64,000 nucleotides of DNA from Phlebotomus papatasi (taxonomy: Eukaryota; Arthropoda; Insecta; Diptera; Psychodidae), in assembly GCF_024763615.1 (NCBI RefSeq), contig NC_077224.1:23219078-23283077 (forward strand), read 5' to 3'. Both the position numbers and the translations under genes were made by a program. Under the pieces are notes generated by a model that had not been told where the DNA came from, made no database searches, and saw nothing but the letters and a program-made list of their open reading frames with translations. Below, one piece after another: positions 23,476-36,100 of this stretch. How positions within the stretch are numbered: the stretch's first letter is position 1; each line of letters begins with the position of its first letter.

Positions 23476-24197
23476 AGGATAAACAGTTTGGACATTATTA
23501 ACTTTGTCAAACATTTACTTTAAACTTAAGTAATTTGATTTAGTGGAATAGATTGTAAGTGATGATTTTCAAGATTGAATGAGCTAAAGATTAATGCTGA
23601 AAATGTGTTGGCACATTTTATCAGGCTGATTTTTTTTTCACAAGAAATTCAACATTCAAGAACCAGCAACATTTTTTTTAATATCACAAGAATAAATTGA
23701 TATTCGTGAAAATATTGTTTTTCTGGATTTTTGGCGGGAATTCTCTTGGGTTTTGTGTCTTGGATAGAAGGTCTCTCAAGTGATTGCAGCGCCGCGTGGT
23801 GGCAGCAATGCCGAAAGAGCAGTAAAGTAGAAACGAAGAAGAAGAAGAGTCGATAATATTTTTGGTAGTGGCGATTTTTGTGAGATTTTGTGCAAAATAA
23901 TTCACATATCAGTGATGTAGTGGACTGAAAGGTGTTCAATGAGTGTGGTGCAAAAGGTGGTAGTGGAAAAGCTGTGCAAAGTGACGTGAAAAGGTGAAGA
24001 AAAGTGAAAAAAAGGAAAGGGAGAGGGTGCACATTGAACTTCCCGTGGAGAGAGAGAAATCAGAGGGGGCCTTGGAAAAATTTATTCCCCGCGAATGCGA
24101 GATTTTGCGGCCATCGCATTTTGTGTTTGAGTGTGTCCGTCAATTTGTCCAGCCGTGGTCATCAGTGCCACATGAGGGATTCAGATGAGACACCAGC
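23476..24197 (+). promoter_or_regulatory. Hel25E 3' UTR and Megf8 promoter/5' UTR
   Basis: An AATAAA poly(A) signal lies at 23691-23696, about 215 nt after the Hel25E stop. From about 23770 the sequence becomes GC-richer (GCAGCGCCGCGTGGTGGCAG) and leads to the Megf8 ATG at 24198, so the Megf8 leader is probably unspliced here. The two genes are packed closely. No TATA box is clear. Confidence 0.6.
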
Positions 24198-27100
24198 ATG
24201 GGTGTAATGGACAGGAGGATCGCTGGTGGCTGTAGAAAGTCGTCCGGGTGCGTGCCTGTGGGAGTCACTCTCCTTCTCCTGCTCCACAGTGCCCCACTGT
24301 GGGCTCAGGGAGAACTCCCACGGGTGGCAGTTCCTCCTGGACAGACCAATCCACCCAATCAGCCATGCGACCGCACCAGAAGGATCTTCACAGAAGCCTA
24401 CGGAGAGATTAGCGATGGGCCATCCGGATTCAATTACACTCAGGTGATGTCCCCCTCCAAACTCGCTCGCGTGCCTCTAAATGGGCCAGCTATATTGCAA
24501 TTGATAGGCATTTTGCCAATTTAAGGGATTAACATGCCCCACCCTTCAGGGGGATCTTTCCTTCCCAAAAGCATCTGTGCAATTTCTACTGCAACTTGCA
24601 AGTAAACAATCTGCGCATTCAGCAAGAAATATTTTAAATAAATTTGAGAACAGATTAGGGGAAGGCTTTTAGGCTTCGCAAATACTCTGGCTTCGAACTT
24701 CGAACCTAATCTGACCTTATTTTTCAGATAGCTATTAAAATATTATTGTTATTAAGTTAGATATAGGCCAGGTCCATAAAAGAAATATCGGAAAAATATC
24801 AAGAGTTCGAAGTCAGAGTATGTGCGAAGCCTCAAAGCCCTGAAAGCTTTTCCCACAGCCAAGTTGTGTTTCAATTTGAAGAAAACCCGGTTCAGATAAT
24901 TTAATTCGAAATTCTCCTAGCTTTAAAATGAATCCCCCTATCGGCAATCTCAGAAAGATTTGATGTTTAGAAGTATAGATTTTTGAAAACCTTAAAAGCC
25001 TAAAATGTATCATATTCATATTAAAGCTTAGCACTGATGAGATATGTATACAAAAAGATTAGCTTAATCCCATTAATGTGCTCAGCAAATACTACAACTG
25101 TTATCTGTAATGTCTATCAAATGAGTGATGATTTTGGGATTAGCAGGAAAGTTATCTATAGGCCTGCCATATTTTCCCAAATATGCAAAGAAATATTAAT
25201 GAAGATTGAATTAAAAAATGTAAATACGGGGAATTTATATAAATGAACTTTGACAGAGGTAACTGGGGGTATTTATTAATTAAAGCTAATTAGAGTAATT
25301 GTTAAATGGAATTCTGATTATTCATTTATCAGATAGCAGTAGTAATAGATAGTAAATTTGATTTATTCGAATAGAGAGGATAGAGAATGTCAAGCAAAAT
25401 GTGACTAAATTATCTACGAGGTGAAAACCAAATTGTTCTATCTCAAATGGAACTATCCTTTTTTTGAGACATTTCTTAAGAACTGATTTTCGTACAATCC
25501 TAAAAAAATAGAGAAACTAGTCGTGACAAGAACCTATAAAAGAAAAGTCGATAACCGACGATTCTTTTATTGGTTCCTGTCACAACTGTTTGGTTTTTAC
25601 AGAACAAGAAGGGGAATAGGGAAACCAGTCGCGACAGGAACCAACACAAAAAGTCGATAACGCAGAAGTACATGAGAACACACATGTGCTAAAAAATATT
25701 CAGTAGGGGAATTCTATAACACTCTGGCAATGCCATATGACAATATTCGAGTTCGATTTCGCGAGAGCTGTAGCTGTTTCGAAAATGTGATTCTGTAGTC
25801 ATGACATTGTCATTTCAGCTCACGTGGCTTTGTCAGCAGTCACACTATTTCAGATTTCTGGCAATTAGATAGATAGATAGATAGATAGATTTATTTGCTC
25901 TTAAACCATCTGCGGCTGCCGCCGACTTCACAACCGACCTCATCGGGCAAGACGGCAGAAAATCCCGAATTACTGGTCGTATAGGCCATATTTATTTTCA
26001 CAAATCATCATTTATGAGTGTGTTTTGAGAAGCTTTGCAGATGGAAAGAGGTGGGTCCCAGCATGGACTCCTAGGAGGAGTACGTATTTGCTGGAGACTA
26101 AGCAGGGGATAGGAATGGATGATGGGGAAAGGGAATAATCAACACCAGGGATACAAAGAAAACCAAAACTGTCAAACGTATGAAGGCCGCGAAGAGGCCC
26201 CCAGAAGAAAACAAAAAGAAAATCAAACAAGAAGAAAAAAAAAAAAAAAAGTGAATAGACACGCGATGAAAAATGAAGAGACGTGGAGAAAAAGACAAAA
26301 CAAAATAAAACAAGATCAAGCAGAATGTCAGAAATTACACGAGTGCAAATCAAATAATACAAAAAAGACTACAAATTCTAATGCGCATATGAAAAGTGAG
26401 ACCCGAGCATCAGCAGAAGTAATCAAATCAAATACGGGACATCCACACACGCAACAAGAACCCGGGACACCAGCCACCGCCTCCCAGAGCCCAGACAACA
26501 ACCCAAAGAAAACCCCCGCCGTGGCAAACCCCAAAGCCTCCCACGCCCACCTGACCTTCACAATTTCGGGCAAAAGAGAAGCTGAAGGCCGAGAGAAAAA
26601 CCCAGACATAGGCAAAGCTAGTGGGGGAGCTTCAGTTACAGGATAAACGAGTTAGCCCAGGCAGTACATAAGGTATCCCCGCAAGCCGCCAACCACTCAT
26701 AAGAAGCAGAGACTGGATTATCCCAAGCACGCATCGCATTATGTAACTATCCCGCGGCGAAAATGAACCCCGGACGTTCAGCGCAATACTCCGCCCAAAT
26801 CAAGCGCTTCAATCGATTCGAAAAGGTCTGGTAGCTTATATGTGGTTCTTTCAAGTTTAGAGGCAGTTCATTATATAGAGAAGGTGCCACATATAAAAAG
26901 GATCTTTTAAAAAGTTCCTTCCGCGGAAATGGAACTGCTGCGGGTGCTACACTTCGCAGTGGTCTACCTCTATTAGTATTATAAAAACCACCACGGACAA
27001 AAAACACTCTAAGAGTCTTATATTTAAAACTGTACGAGAGAGGGAGTATACGGAGATCAATGAACGACTTAAATAAGGAATCGCGCTTACTTTTACGAAG

Positions 27101-30100
27101 TATGGCTCTCAAAGCACTTCTTTGAGCCATTCTCACGGGCTTCAAGTTAGTGTGATAGGCACTGCCCCAAAGTGTAAGACCATACTGTAAGCGAGAGTCT
27201 ACACACGCGAAATAAAACATGCGGGAGACACTCAAAGGGGACAAGCGGCCAATATGAAATAAACTACTAATAATAGAGAGCAGGCTATTTTTCAGTTTTT
27301 GGATTTGAGGCTTCCAATTGAGTGAGGCGTCAATAGTTACTCCAAGGTAACAAAACTCTTCAACATATGGAATTGTTAAGCAAGAGTTTCGACAGACGTA
27401 TCCATTACAAACAGATGAATGACATACAATAGGTTCAGGAGTAGTATCTGATTTTCGAGGGAGAAAACGCATACCCCTTGATTTGTTACTGATAACCATG
27501 TTATGTTCATCAAGCCAGGCTTTGGAGGACCTCAAGTCCCTGCTTACGCTGCCATCGACTTCCGCCCACGAACTTCCTCTGTATTGCAGTACAAGATCAT
27601 CCGCATATGCGACCACCCTCCCTTCACGCTCCATGTTCAGAAACTCATTGATATATATCAGAAAAAAGAGCGGACCAAGGACTGTGCCCTGAGGTACTCC
27701 GCGATTTAGAGTGCGTGCCCCACTAAAGCTACCCCCAATCTTCACTAGTTGTGTTCTGTTATCTAAATAGGAAGCAAATAAATTTAAGGCAATCCCCCTG
27801 ATACCACAGTTACCCAGCTTATCCAAAAGGATCTCGTGGTTGACAGTGTCGAAGGCTTTAGTCAAGTCAAGGAAAATAGCTGAGACACAGTCCCCATTAT
27901 TTACAGCTTCATACACATCCGTCATTACCCTCAGCATAGCGTCCTCGGTACTTCTACCCTCCCTGAAGCCATACTGATAATCACTGAAGAATTTAGTCCT
28001 GTGCAGGAAATCAATCAAACGCGTCTTCAAGAGTTTCTCAAAAACTTTTGAAAAAACAGATAATAAAGATATTGGGCGATAGTTGCTCATTTCTGTTTTG
28101 TCACCCTTTTTAAAGATAGGCACGACTACCGCGGATTTCAAGCAATCGGGATATACCCCATTTTCCAGGCAACGATTAAACAACACCTTCAGAATATCGA
28201 CGATATAGAATACTATATGTTTTACGCAAGTGGTGGAAATACCATCAAAACCCACAGACTTCTTATTAGTAAGGGAACTTATAACCTTTAATATTTCCAT
28301 CCCGGTTATAGGACCTAGATAAAGACTATTTAAGCATGAGGAAACGTTGCTTCTATGGTTGTTTGATGCATTTGCATTATTGGAATTAATTATATTCAAA
28401 GGACCCTCAACAAAGAATTCATTCATTTTATCCGCGATCATCTTCTCATCAGTTATCGAAATACCACCGCACTTTATCTCTATCAAATCATTCCTACTCC
28501 TGGCATTACGACCCAATGCCTTATTGATAATTACCCATTGCCTTCTTCCATCCCTTCCCGCCTCCCGAAACTTGTCCTCATAATATCTACGCTTCTCCTC
28601 GACGACCAATCTTCTCACGTTCTTCTCAATGGCTCTAAGCTTTTCCTTTAAACGAGCATCACCAGGGTGCTTCTTGTATCGCCTACTAAGATTATTTTTA
28701 TAGGAAATCAACTTTAGTAAATCATTAGAGATCCAGGGCTTTAATTTCTTGTCTTTACGCCTACCCTGACCAGAATGAATGGTGCATCTAGCAATATATT
28801 CATTGAGCTTATCAATAAAGCGAGAGAAAGATACATTGGCATCTCTAACTTCAATCACATCCTTCCAATCCTCTCTCATCAGCATCTCTGTCAAACGGGG
28901 GAAAGAAATAGAAGAAGTATGAATGGCATTTGTGGGCTTACAGTTCGGGAGAACATTCAGTATATCCAAGACCAACATCGAATGATCAGTGATTCCGAGA
29001 TTGCGCACAGTAGAATTATTTACAAATTTGTTTGTGTTATTTCTAACGAAAATATTATCGATACACGAGCTATTATCATTAATGCCAAAACGAGTAGGTT
29101 CATGAATGAGGGCTTCAAATCCAAAAGACGACAACAGAAACAAAAAATTGTCTCGCTCGATGGAATCAGAGAGTGTATTGATATTAAAATCACCCAGTAT
29201 GTAAACATTGGCGACTGATGCACAAGAGCACAAAAAATCTTCGAGCTCCGAAAAAAATTGTTGGACAGCCACAGAGTGAAACCGGTATATGCATAGAAAA
29301 AGAAACGTATCCCCACTGATATTACAACTCAGACAAAGACAATCGCACGAGTTTACGGATATTTTCCTGAATTCTGTTACCGTTAGCTCATTGCTCACAT
29401 AGACACCAACTCCGCCCGCCCTATATGCATCATTGCAATTTGCGTAAAAAGTAAAATCATTCATATGGTATACTAGTTTTTCATGATCCCTGATCCAGGT
29501 CTCAGTAACGAAAATCATATTGGGCATAACTGGGAAAGACGAAATATGTGCGACAAGGCTGTCGAAATTTGCACGTAAGCTTCGGATATTCTGCAAAGCA
29601 ACTCTCAACTTACAATTTTTTGGGGATTTAGCAGGGCAAAGTGGGTTTGTGTGAGTGTTTGTTATTGAATTAATCCGAGTCATTTATGAGTTTCAAATCA
29701 TCAAAGGAGTTCACAACGTGAACTCTGTCTTTCTCCTTCTTCCTCACAAGAACCCTGCCCTGCCTTACCCAAACATATTTCCACTCATTTTCCTTTGCGT
29801 AAATCCAAGTCTCATTCAGAAGCTCTCTGGCATAGGCCGAAATTCTCTCCTTGATACGAACAGTGATCTCCTCGCCTCCAAAGACCGTTGCCTTCAGTCC
29901 CATATTGTCGCGTCTCATCTTTTGGCGGGAAATCCCGAGAACCTGGTCACGCAAGCGCCGGCTAGCAAGCCTCACCACAAGAATATCTCCGGGCACTCGA
30001 GCAGAACCTGATTTGGAACTAGTTTTGGAGTCAAACTTTTTTTTGCGCCTTATCACAAAACTGTCCGCTATTTTATCAGCTGAGATATCAGTGCCAAGCG

Positions 30101-33100
30101 CTGAACACAGTATTTCCTCTGCATGAATGTGAATGTCACCATCAAGTCTCTCCGGAACATTGTGGATCTCTACTGCCGTGAGCTCCGCCACTCTATCCGC
30201 GTCCATCACCTTTCTCCTAAGATAATCAATCTCCCGCTTCAGATCAGAGTTCTCATTGCTGAGACGCTTTACTGCCTCCAAAAGTTCCTGCCGAGTAGAA
30301 TTTGCGAGATCCACACTTTTCCCCAGATCTCTGCATGTAGAGTTAGTTTCATCCACCTTTTTCTCAAGGCCCTGACAAACAGCATTTGTCGCTTCAAGCC
30401 TCTTGGTCATATCCGCCATGGTCACTTCAAAAGTCCTCCGAAAATCCTCAAGAGACCCTTCCGGAGCCTCTGGCTCAGACACAGATTCCCTCATGAACTC
30501 GCTTCTCTTGTCTTGGCACGCATAGCATCTCCAAGGTATGTCAGCGCTCATTACTGCCTCCACATCCTTCGGCGTAAGATTCACGCACTTTCCATGGTAG
30601 TACTTCGTACATTCATTGCACTTCAATTTCAGGACATTGTTGCCCCTGGGCCCAATCTTACAAACTCCACACAAATACATTTACTCAAAGTCCAAACAAA
30701 ACCAAATCACAAAGAACAACGAGAACGAACGATGAGGAGCAAAAGTGTACCACGTCCTCACTCAACGATCGATCGGATTGAACAAATGACAATGAATTTC
30801 TTAAACGAATCAATCAAGGTGGAAGGGGATAGTGCCCATGCTTTGTATTCAGCGCTATTTTTTTTACATAATAGAATGCCGTCTGGGTAATCTCTAAAAC
30901 ATATCCAAAATTGAAAAAAAAATCGCACGACGTGTTTTCGACCAAGGTCAACTTATAGGGGAAGGGGATCCGTCGAAGGTCCCACGTCCCTATCCCTACA
31001 CTCAGAAAAAAAATCGAGTGTGTCCAAGCTCCGCCTTGAGCAGAGCTCAGGCTAGAGGAGGAAATTATTCCGAATAGCTCAGAATAATTCCCTGCTCTTC
31101 GAGTGGCTTCCAGGAGCTTCCTGGTCTGCGGATCCTGGCTGAGTTGTCCCCGGCGTCTCTTGACAGCCCCTAATGGTTGGCTAAAGAGCCTCAGGTCTTA
31201 GGCAGAAATGCCACCTGTTATAGGCAACAATCAGTTGCCTCTCTGGGGAAGGCAGATAAATCTGCACGCAACTCGGCTGTGGTAAGCCTCAGTACAGGAT
31301 CTCAGCAGAAGATTCACTAGGAATCTCTCTGAAAGCCGACTCTAAATTGCCACTGGAGGCAATTGGAGCTGGGCCGTTGATTATTTAGGCACGCAAGTGC
31401 CGATGATCAGGAAGGCCCTGGATGGTGAGAAAAAAGCCCTGCAAAGTCATTAAGGCACTTGCTCTTTCTAACAGTAATGCCGCTGTACTTTGCTGCCGGT
31501 AGTGAAACACCTTGTTGATTGCTGGCTTTAGTCTGATTTATTAGGAAAAATTTTAAGGCTTTTATACAAAATTTGATATCCCACTTCAAGCATTCAATAT
31601 CAAAATATGACCCAAACCTAAATATGCAATTTTAATGACATAATTTTCTTATTTACTAAAATTTTGCTGACTGATTGCATGCTTTGTTTTCACTTCCCGG
31701 TGTCGCTTTTCACAATTGCCGGGTGACCCAATTACTGATGGGAAATTAAGATATATTTAATCTTCAATAGTTCTTAAACTATTGATTATTTTATAATTTT
31801 GATTTAGCAAACATATTTTTGAATAGTTCAAAAATAGTTTGCCATAGGTCAAAATTCCAATTTACCTTTGTAAATGTGTTAAATTTAGCCTTAAAAATGT
31901 ACAATTTTGCTCTTATGATTTGGAAAACATCATAACTTTTTTCATTAATATTAGCTAAATTGTAAAGATGATTAGGATTCTATGAATGAATCCTTGGAAT
32001 TAAAAGTCCCAGAAATACTCTGATACAAATTTTGTTCCAGGATTCATTCCAAAAGTCCTTGAAAATTCAAGTCAAATATCGATAAATTTAGAAGTTTTTA
32101 AGAGCAAATTGCACAAAGTGATTTTGATATATTAAGGAAACTATGGGTCCTTAAAGGACGAGACTCTATTGTCCTATTAGTTAAGGATATAGAAAATATA
32201 TTGAGACTACTCCCGTTCCTTTGGTCCTTATAGTAAGGAAAATAACATGCTCCATCCTTGGGCATTGCAATCACTCAGTAATACTCAATATTCTATTCTA
32301 ATAGTTCAGTCTTTCAACGGATCCTATCAACATTCTGAGAAGAAAGATGAAGGTTTTCTGCCTTTTTAGTCTAAAGGACTTGTTTGATGATAGTTCCCTC
32401 ACAGGATGTATCGGGATTCGCTGTAAATTTTGATGATAAAGTCCCTACACCATTAACATGTGCTTTAAGTGGGCTTTAAACAACATTGAACAATTTCTTA
32501 AAATATTTGAATGTAGTGTATCCATGTTCATCTTTGAACAGAGTGAAATTTACTCAAATCGAGGTTGAATTAACTCTTTTTCGTTGTGATTTTCGATTAA
32601 TTATATTTTAGAGTTGATTTTACTTCTATTTAGGTGTAATATTCGGAAGAGTTTTTTTTAACTTTTTTTTCTAAAATTTACATGACAAAAGACTAACTCT
32701 TTTTAAGACTGAAAATAACTCATTGTAAGAGTTAAAATAAGTCGTTTCAAAAGTTAAAAAAAAATCTTTTTTAACTCTATTTGAATATTATTTTCCCTAT
32801 ATTTGAATATATGCCTGATATGCAGAATTGCATTTTTCTTGTTTGCATGTCGGTCATTCACTGGGTGAATTCTCATATAAAAATGAATTTCTTAAATGAG
32901 ACGCTCAGAGCAGAAGTGGGCTGTTTTAATAGGGAAATGCATACAAAGGAAACCACTTCTGCTCTGAGCGTATCAAATATACCCTGAAATATATTGATTT
33001 GAAGGATGAATCCTTTAGAAAGTGATAATTGACTTTAGTACAATTCTATTGATGATAATTTCCATCTGAAATTCGGATTAAAAGTGCATTTAATAGTGAA

Positions 33101-36100
33101 TTGAAAATGCTATGAGACATGATAAAGGATTCATATGGTTTTTTCTTACACTATAAGGATTGGACTAACGATATCAAGTATAGTTATAATTTGATAGTGT
33201 AGAAAAATGATCTTGCATATATGAATGATAAACTACGGATATTTATGATAAAAAACTATCCCTAAAAATATGTAATTTAGTACTTAATGAGAAATTCTGT
33301 ATCTGAATATTATGCCCAAGGATTGGCATGATTATTAAGCAAACTAATGATCCTTAAAGGATGAAACTATCTTAAAGCATATTTGGATTATATATCTGCT
33401 TGATGAGACGGATAATTTCTAATTTGGATCAATTATAGTGCAAAAAATCTAAGCCTAAACTTTATCATTTTTGCTCGTGGGGTTTTACATACAATTTCTC
33501 ATATATTGAAGAAAAGGCATGTTCCTATCCGGAGCACATATTTCTAGTTGATGTTCCATATGAACTTTGTCACACGAATTTCTTCTTGACTGAAGAATAT
33601 TGTTAAAACGAAAACACTTAAGCATATACTTCAGTCGAGATGAAATTTTACATCGGAAAAGAGTAAAAATTACATCGATATCCCACGAATTAATTCAACT
33701 CGCACGAAGAGTTGTTTCAACTTTGTTGACTAAAATTTACAACGAAAAAGAGTAACAATTACATCGATATTCGTAGAGTTAATTCAACTCTGCCATAGAG
33801 TTGTTTTAACTTTTTAAATTTTTTCTTAGTGTAGTCATTTAGTACCCAGATATTCGAATTCGAACACATAAAAAGGATGTTCTTTTCATTGTTAATTGTG
33901 CAAAATTCATTCATTCATTCATTTTCAACCGCTTATCCCTATTGGGGTTGCGGGATTGTTCAAAATTTGAGCAATAAAAAGTGTCCTATCGGTAATAACT
34001 GTTGAGTTCTACTTATGTATACTAAATATTCAGAACAAATTCTAGCCTATAATGTTAATCAAAGTCTATTTTTTAGTAATTAACTATCTACCGGAGCTCT
34101 TTGAAAAAAAAAAATCGCCAAAAATGGGCAATTTCAACATATCGATTCCTCAACTCACCATAGTAGTAGGCCCATATTATCCCTGATCATGGAGTATAGT
34201 TCGTACATACACTGAGAAAAAAGAGGCTGCGATTAACTTTTTTTCGTCATAATTTTAATTTTAACACTTTTTGGGTGTAAAAATATATCAACATTTTTTA
34301 ATGTTAATTTTACACCTTTTAAGGGCAAAATCAACATGAAAGAAGGGTAACTTTAACCCATAATACACCTAAAAAGGGTAATATTTACACCGTTTTCGGA
34401 TCAATACTGCACGGTACAATTAACTTTTCCGGAATGTTATTTTGAATTTTTCGGATTTTTCTCAGTGTAAGATATTTGCATATAACAAAAACATTCTCTG
34501 AAACCATTCCTTAATCTTTAGTTTTTTCCCAAACGTACAACTTATTTCGGAACGGAGGATTGCAGGAAAATATTCGATAAGATTTTGAATAATCAGTAAA
34601 ATTGCTTGTTATTCAAATTCGGGATTGTAATTATTTAGAAACTAGGCTAAAGCCCTAATTTTAACCCGGCATAAGTAAAGTTAGACTCAAGAAATTCAAG
34701 ACGTAACACACTATCTCTGTTAAATGTTATTGTTTTAAGACTTTTAAGAATCATAAAATCTTAATGTGTTACTCACAATTTTGCCCATAAAAAAAGTAAT
34801 GATCCTACTTAATGATAATTTTTTAATGGGGTGATATATGTATGCAAAAAAGCTACTCGTGATACTTGTGATAATTTTCTCTTTGTATAGGAAAATTCCT
34901 CAAAAAAAAACCTATTACAATATAATATAATTTAGAAATTCAGGGTCTTTTCTCAGTGTAATTTCATGTGAAGTATATTTGCAGTGTGATTGAGCACTAA
35001 GCGAAATCGTAAACCTTCGTTCTTTTCGTTTTTACCTCATCAACAGTGTGCTTGGGTGAATTAGAGAAGGTGGGATAGGTTTTTGGGTGGGCGGGAGGGA
35101 AAAACACAAGCTGAATGAGTGAGAAGTTATATCTGATAATTGATAGCTATATGGCGAGATATTGTATGGAAATTGTGTTAATTGACGCGTTTTTGTAATC
35201 TCAGGATTCACACTGCGAATGGCTCATCAAGGCGAAAAACGATAGTCAATATATAACACTAACATTCCGGAGTATGGGAACAGAATGCTCATATGATTAC
35301 ATTTTTGTATACGACGGTGACAGCTTCAGATCTCCGCTTTTGGGGAGTTTCAGTGGCAAGACTGAGCCACAGCAGGTTGTCGCTACTTCCGGAAGTGTAA
35401 GTTTTTTTTTGGATTTTCCTTTTTGGGATGGGAAAAAAAAATTTTAATAGCAATTTTGAGGTCTAATAAAACTTCTCTCCTTCTCGCGCATATTTTGTGC
35501 TGTTGTTGCACATAATAAAATTTCCGTGCATAGATGCTAATTCTCCTGTATAGCGATACAAATTACGTACTGGATGGCTTCAAGGCTGAATTTTCCGTCA
35601 CGAATTGCCCCAATAATTGCACCAATCGAGGCAAATGTGTTAATCACAAATGTATCTGTCATGGGGATTGGATGGGGGAGGATTGCAGTGGCAATGCCTG
35701 TCCAGACAGATGTGGCGAAGAGGAAGGCCATGGGGTTTGTTCGGGTGAATGTAGGTGCAGAGATGAGTATTCAGGGCAGAGCTGTAGTCTCCACAATAGT
35801 CATCCGGTGGGGAATGAGTGGCACTGGTTGTCTAATTCTATCGAGGGACTGTCTCCAAGAGCTGCTCATACGGCTGTTTATGTGCCAGAAACGGATTCCC
35901 TCTACGTCTTTGGTGGATATGATCTCAACAACATCCTAAGCCAATTGCAGGTAAGCCATTATTTTAAAGATAACTGACTTTATTTCTTTTGACTTTTTTT
36001 TTAGCGTGAAATGCTCAAATGCAAGATATAGAGCATTCCGCGAATTTTCATACACTGCTACTGTTTTTTTTTTTTTTGGGTATCAACCGGTTTCCTAACG

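Larger units (their letters stand above)
25866..30810 (-). mobile_element. CR1-like non-LTR retrotransposon (LINE), apparently intact coding region
   Basis: The element lies antisense in Megf8 intron 1. On the minus strand it has a 5' leader (about 30681-30810), ORF1 (30680-29670), ORF2 (29683-26747), a 3' UTR of about 850 nt and a 3' tail of (ATCT)n at 25890-25866. The two ORFs overlap by 14 nt. The PHD-type ORF1 and the tetranucleotide tail without poly(A) fit the CR1/L2-type group, not Jockey proper; exact clade placement needs a tree. The 5' end is estimated and target-site duplications were not found. Confidence 0.88.

Noticed and set aside
26119..26646. Lysine-rich 175-codon frame opposite the LINE 3' region
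   Set aside because: Antisense to the LINE 3' UTR, biased by A-rich sequence; no motif.
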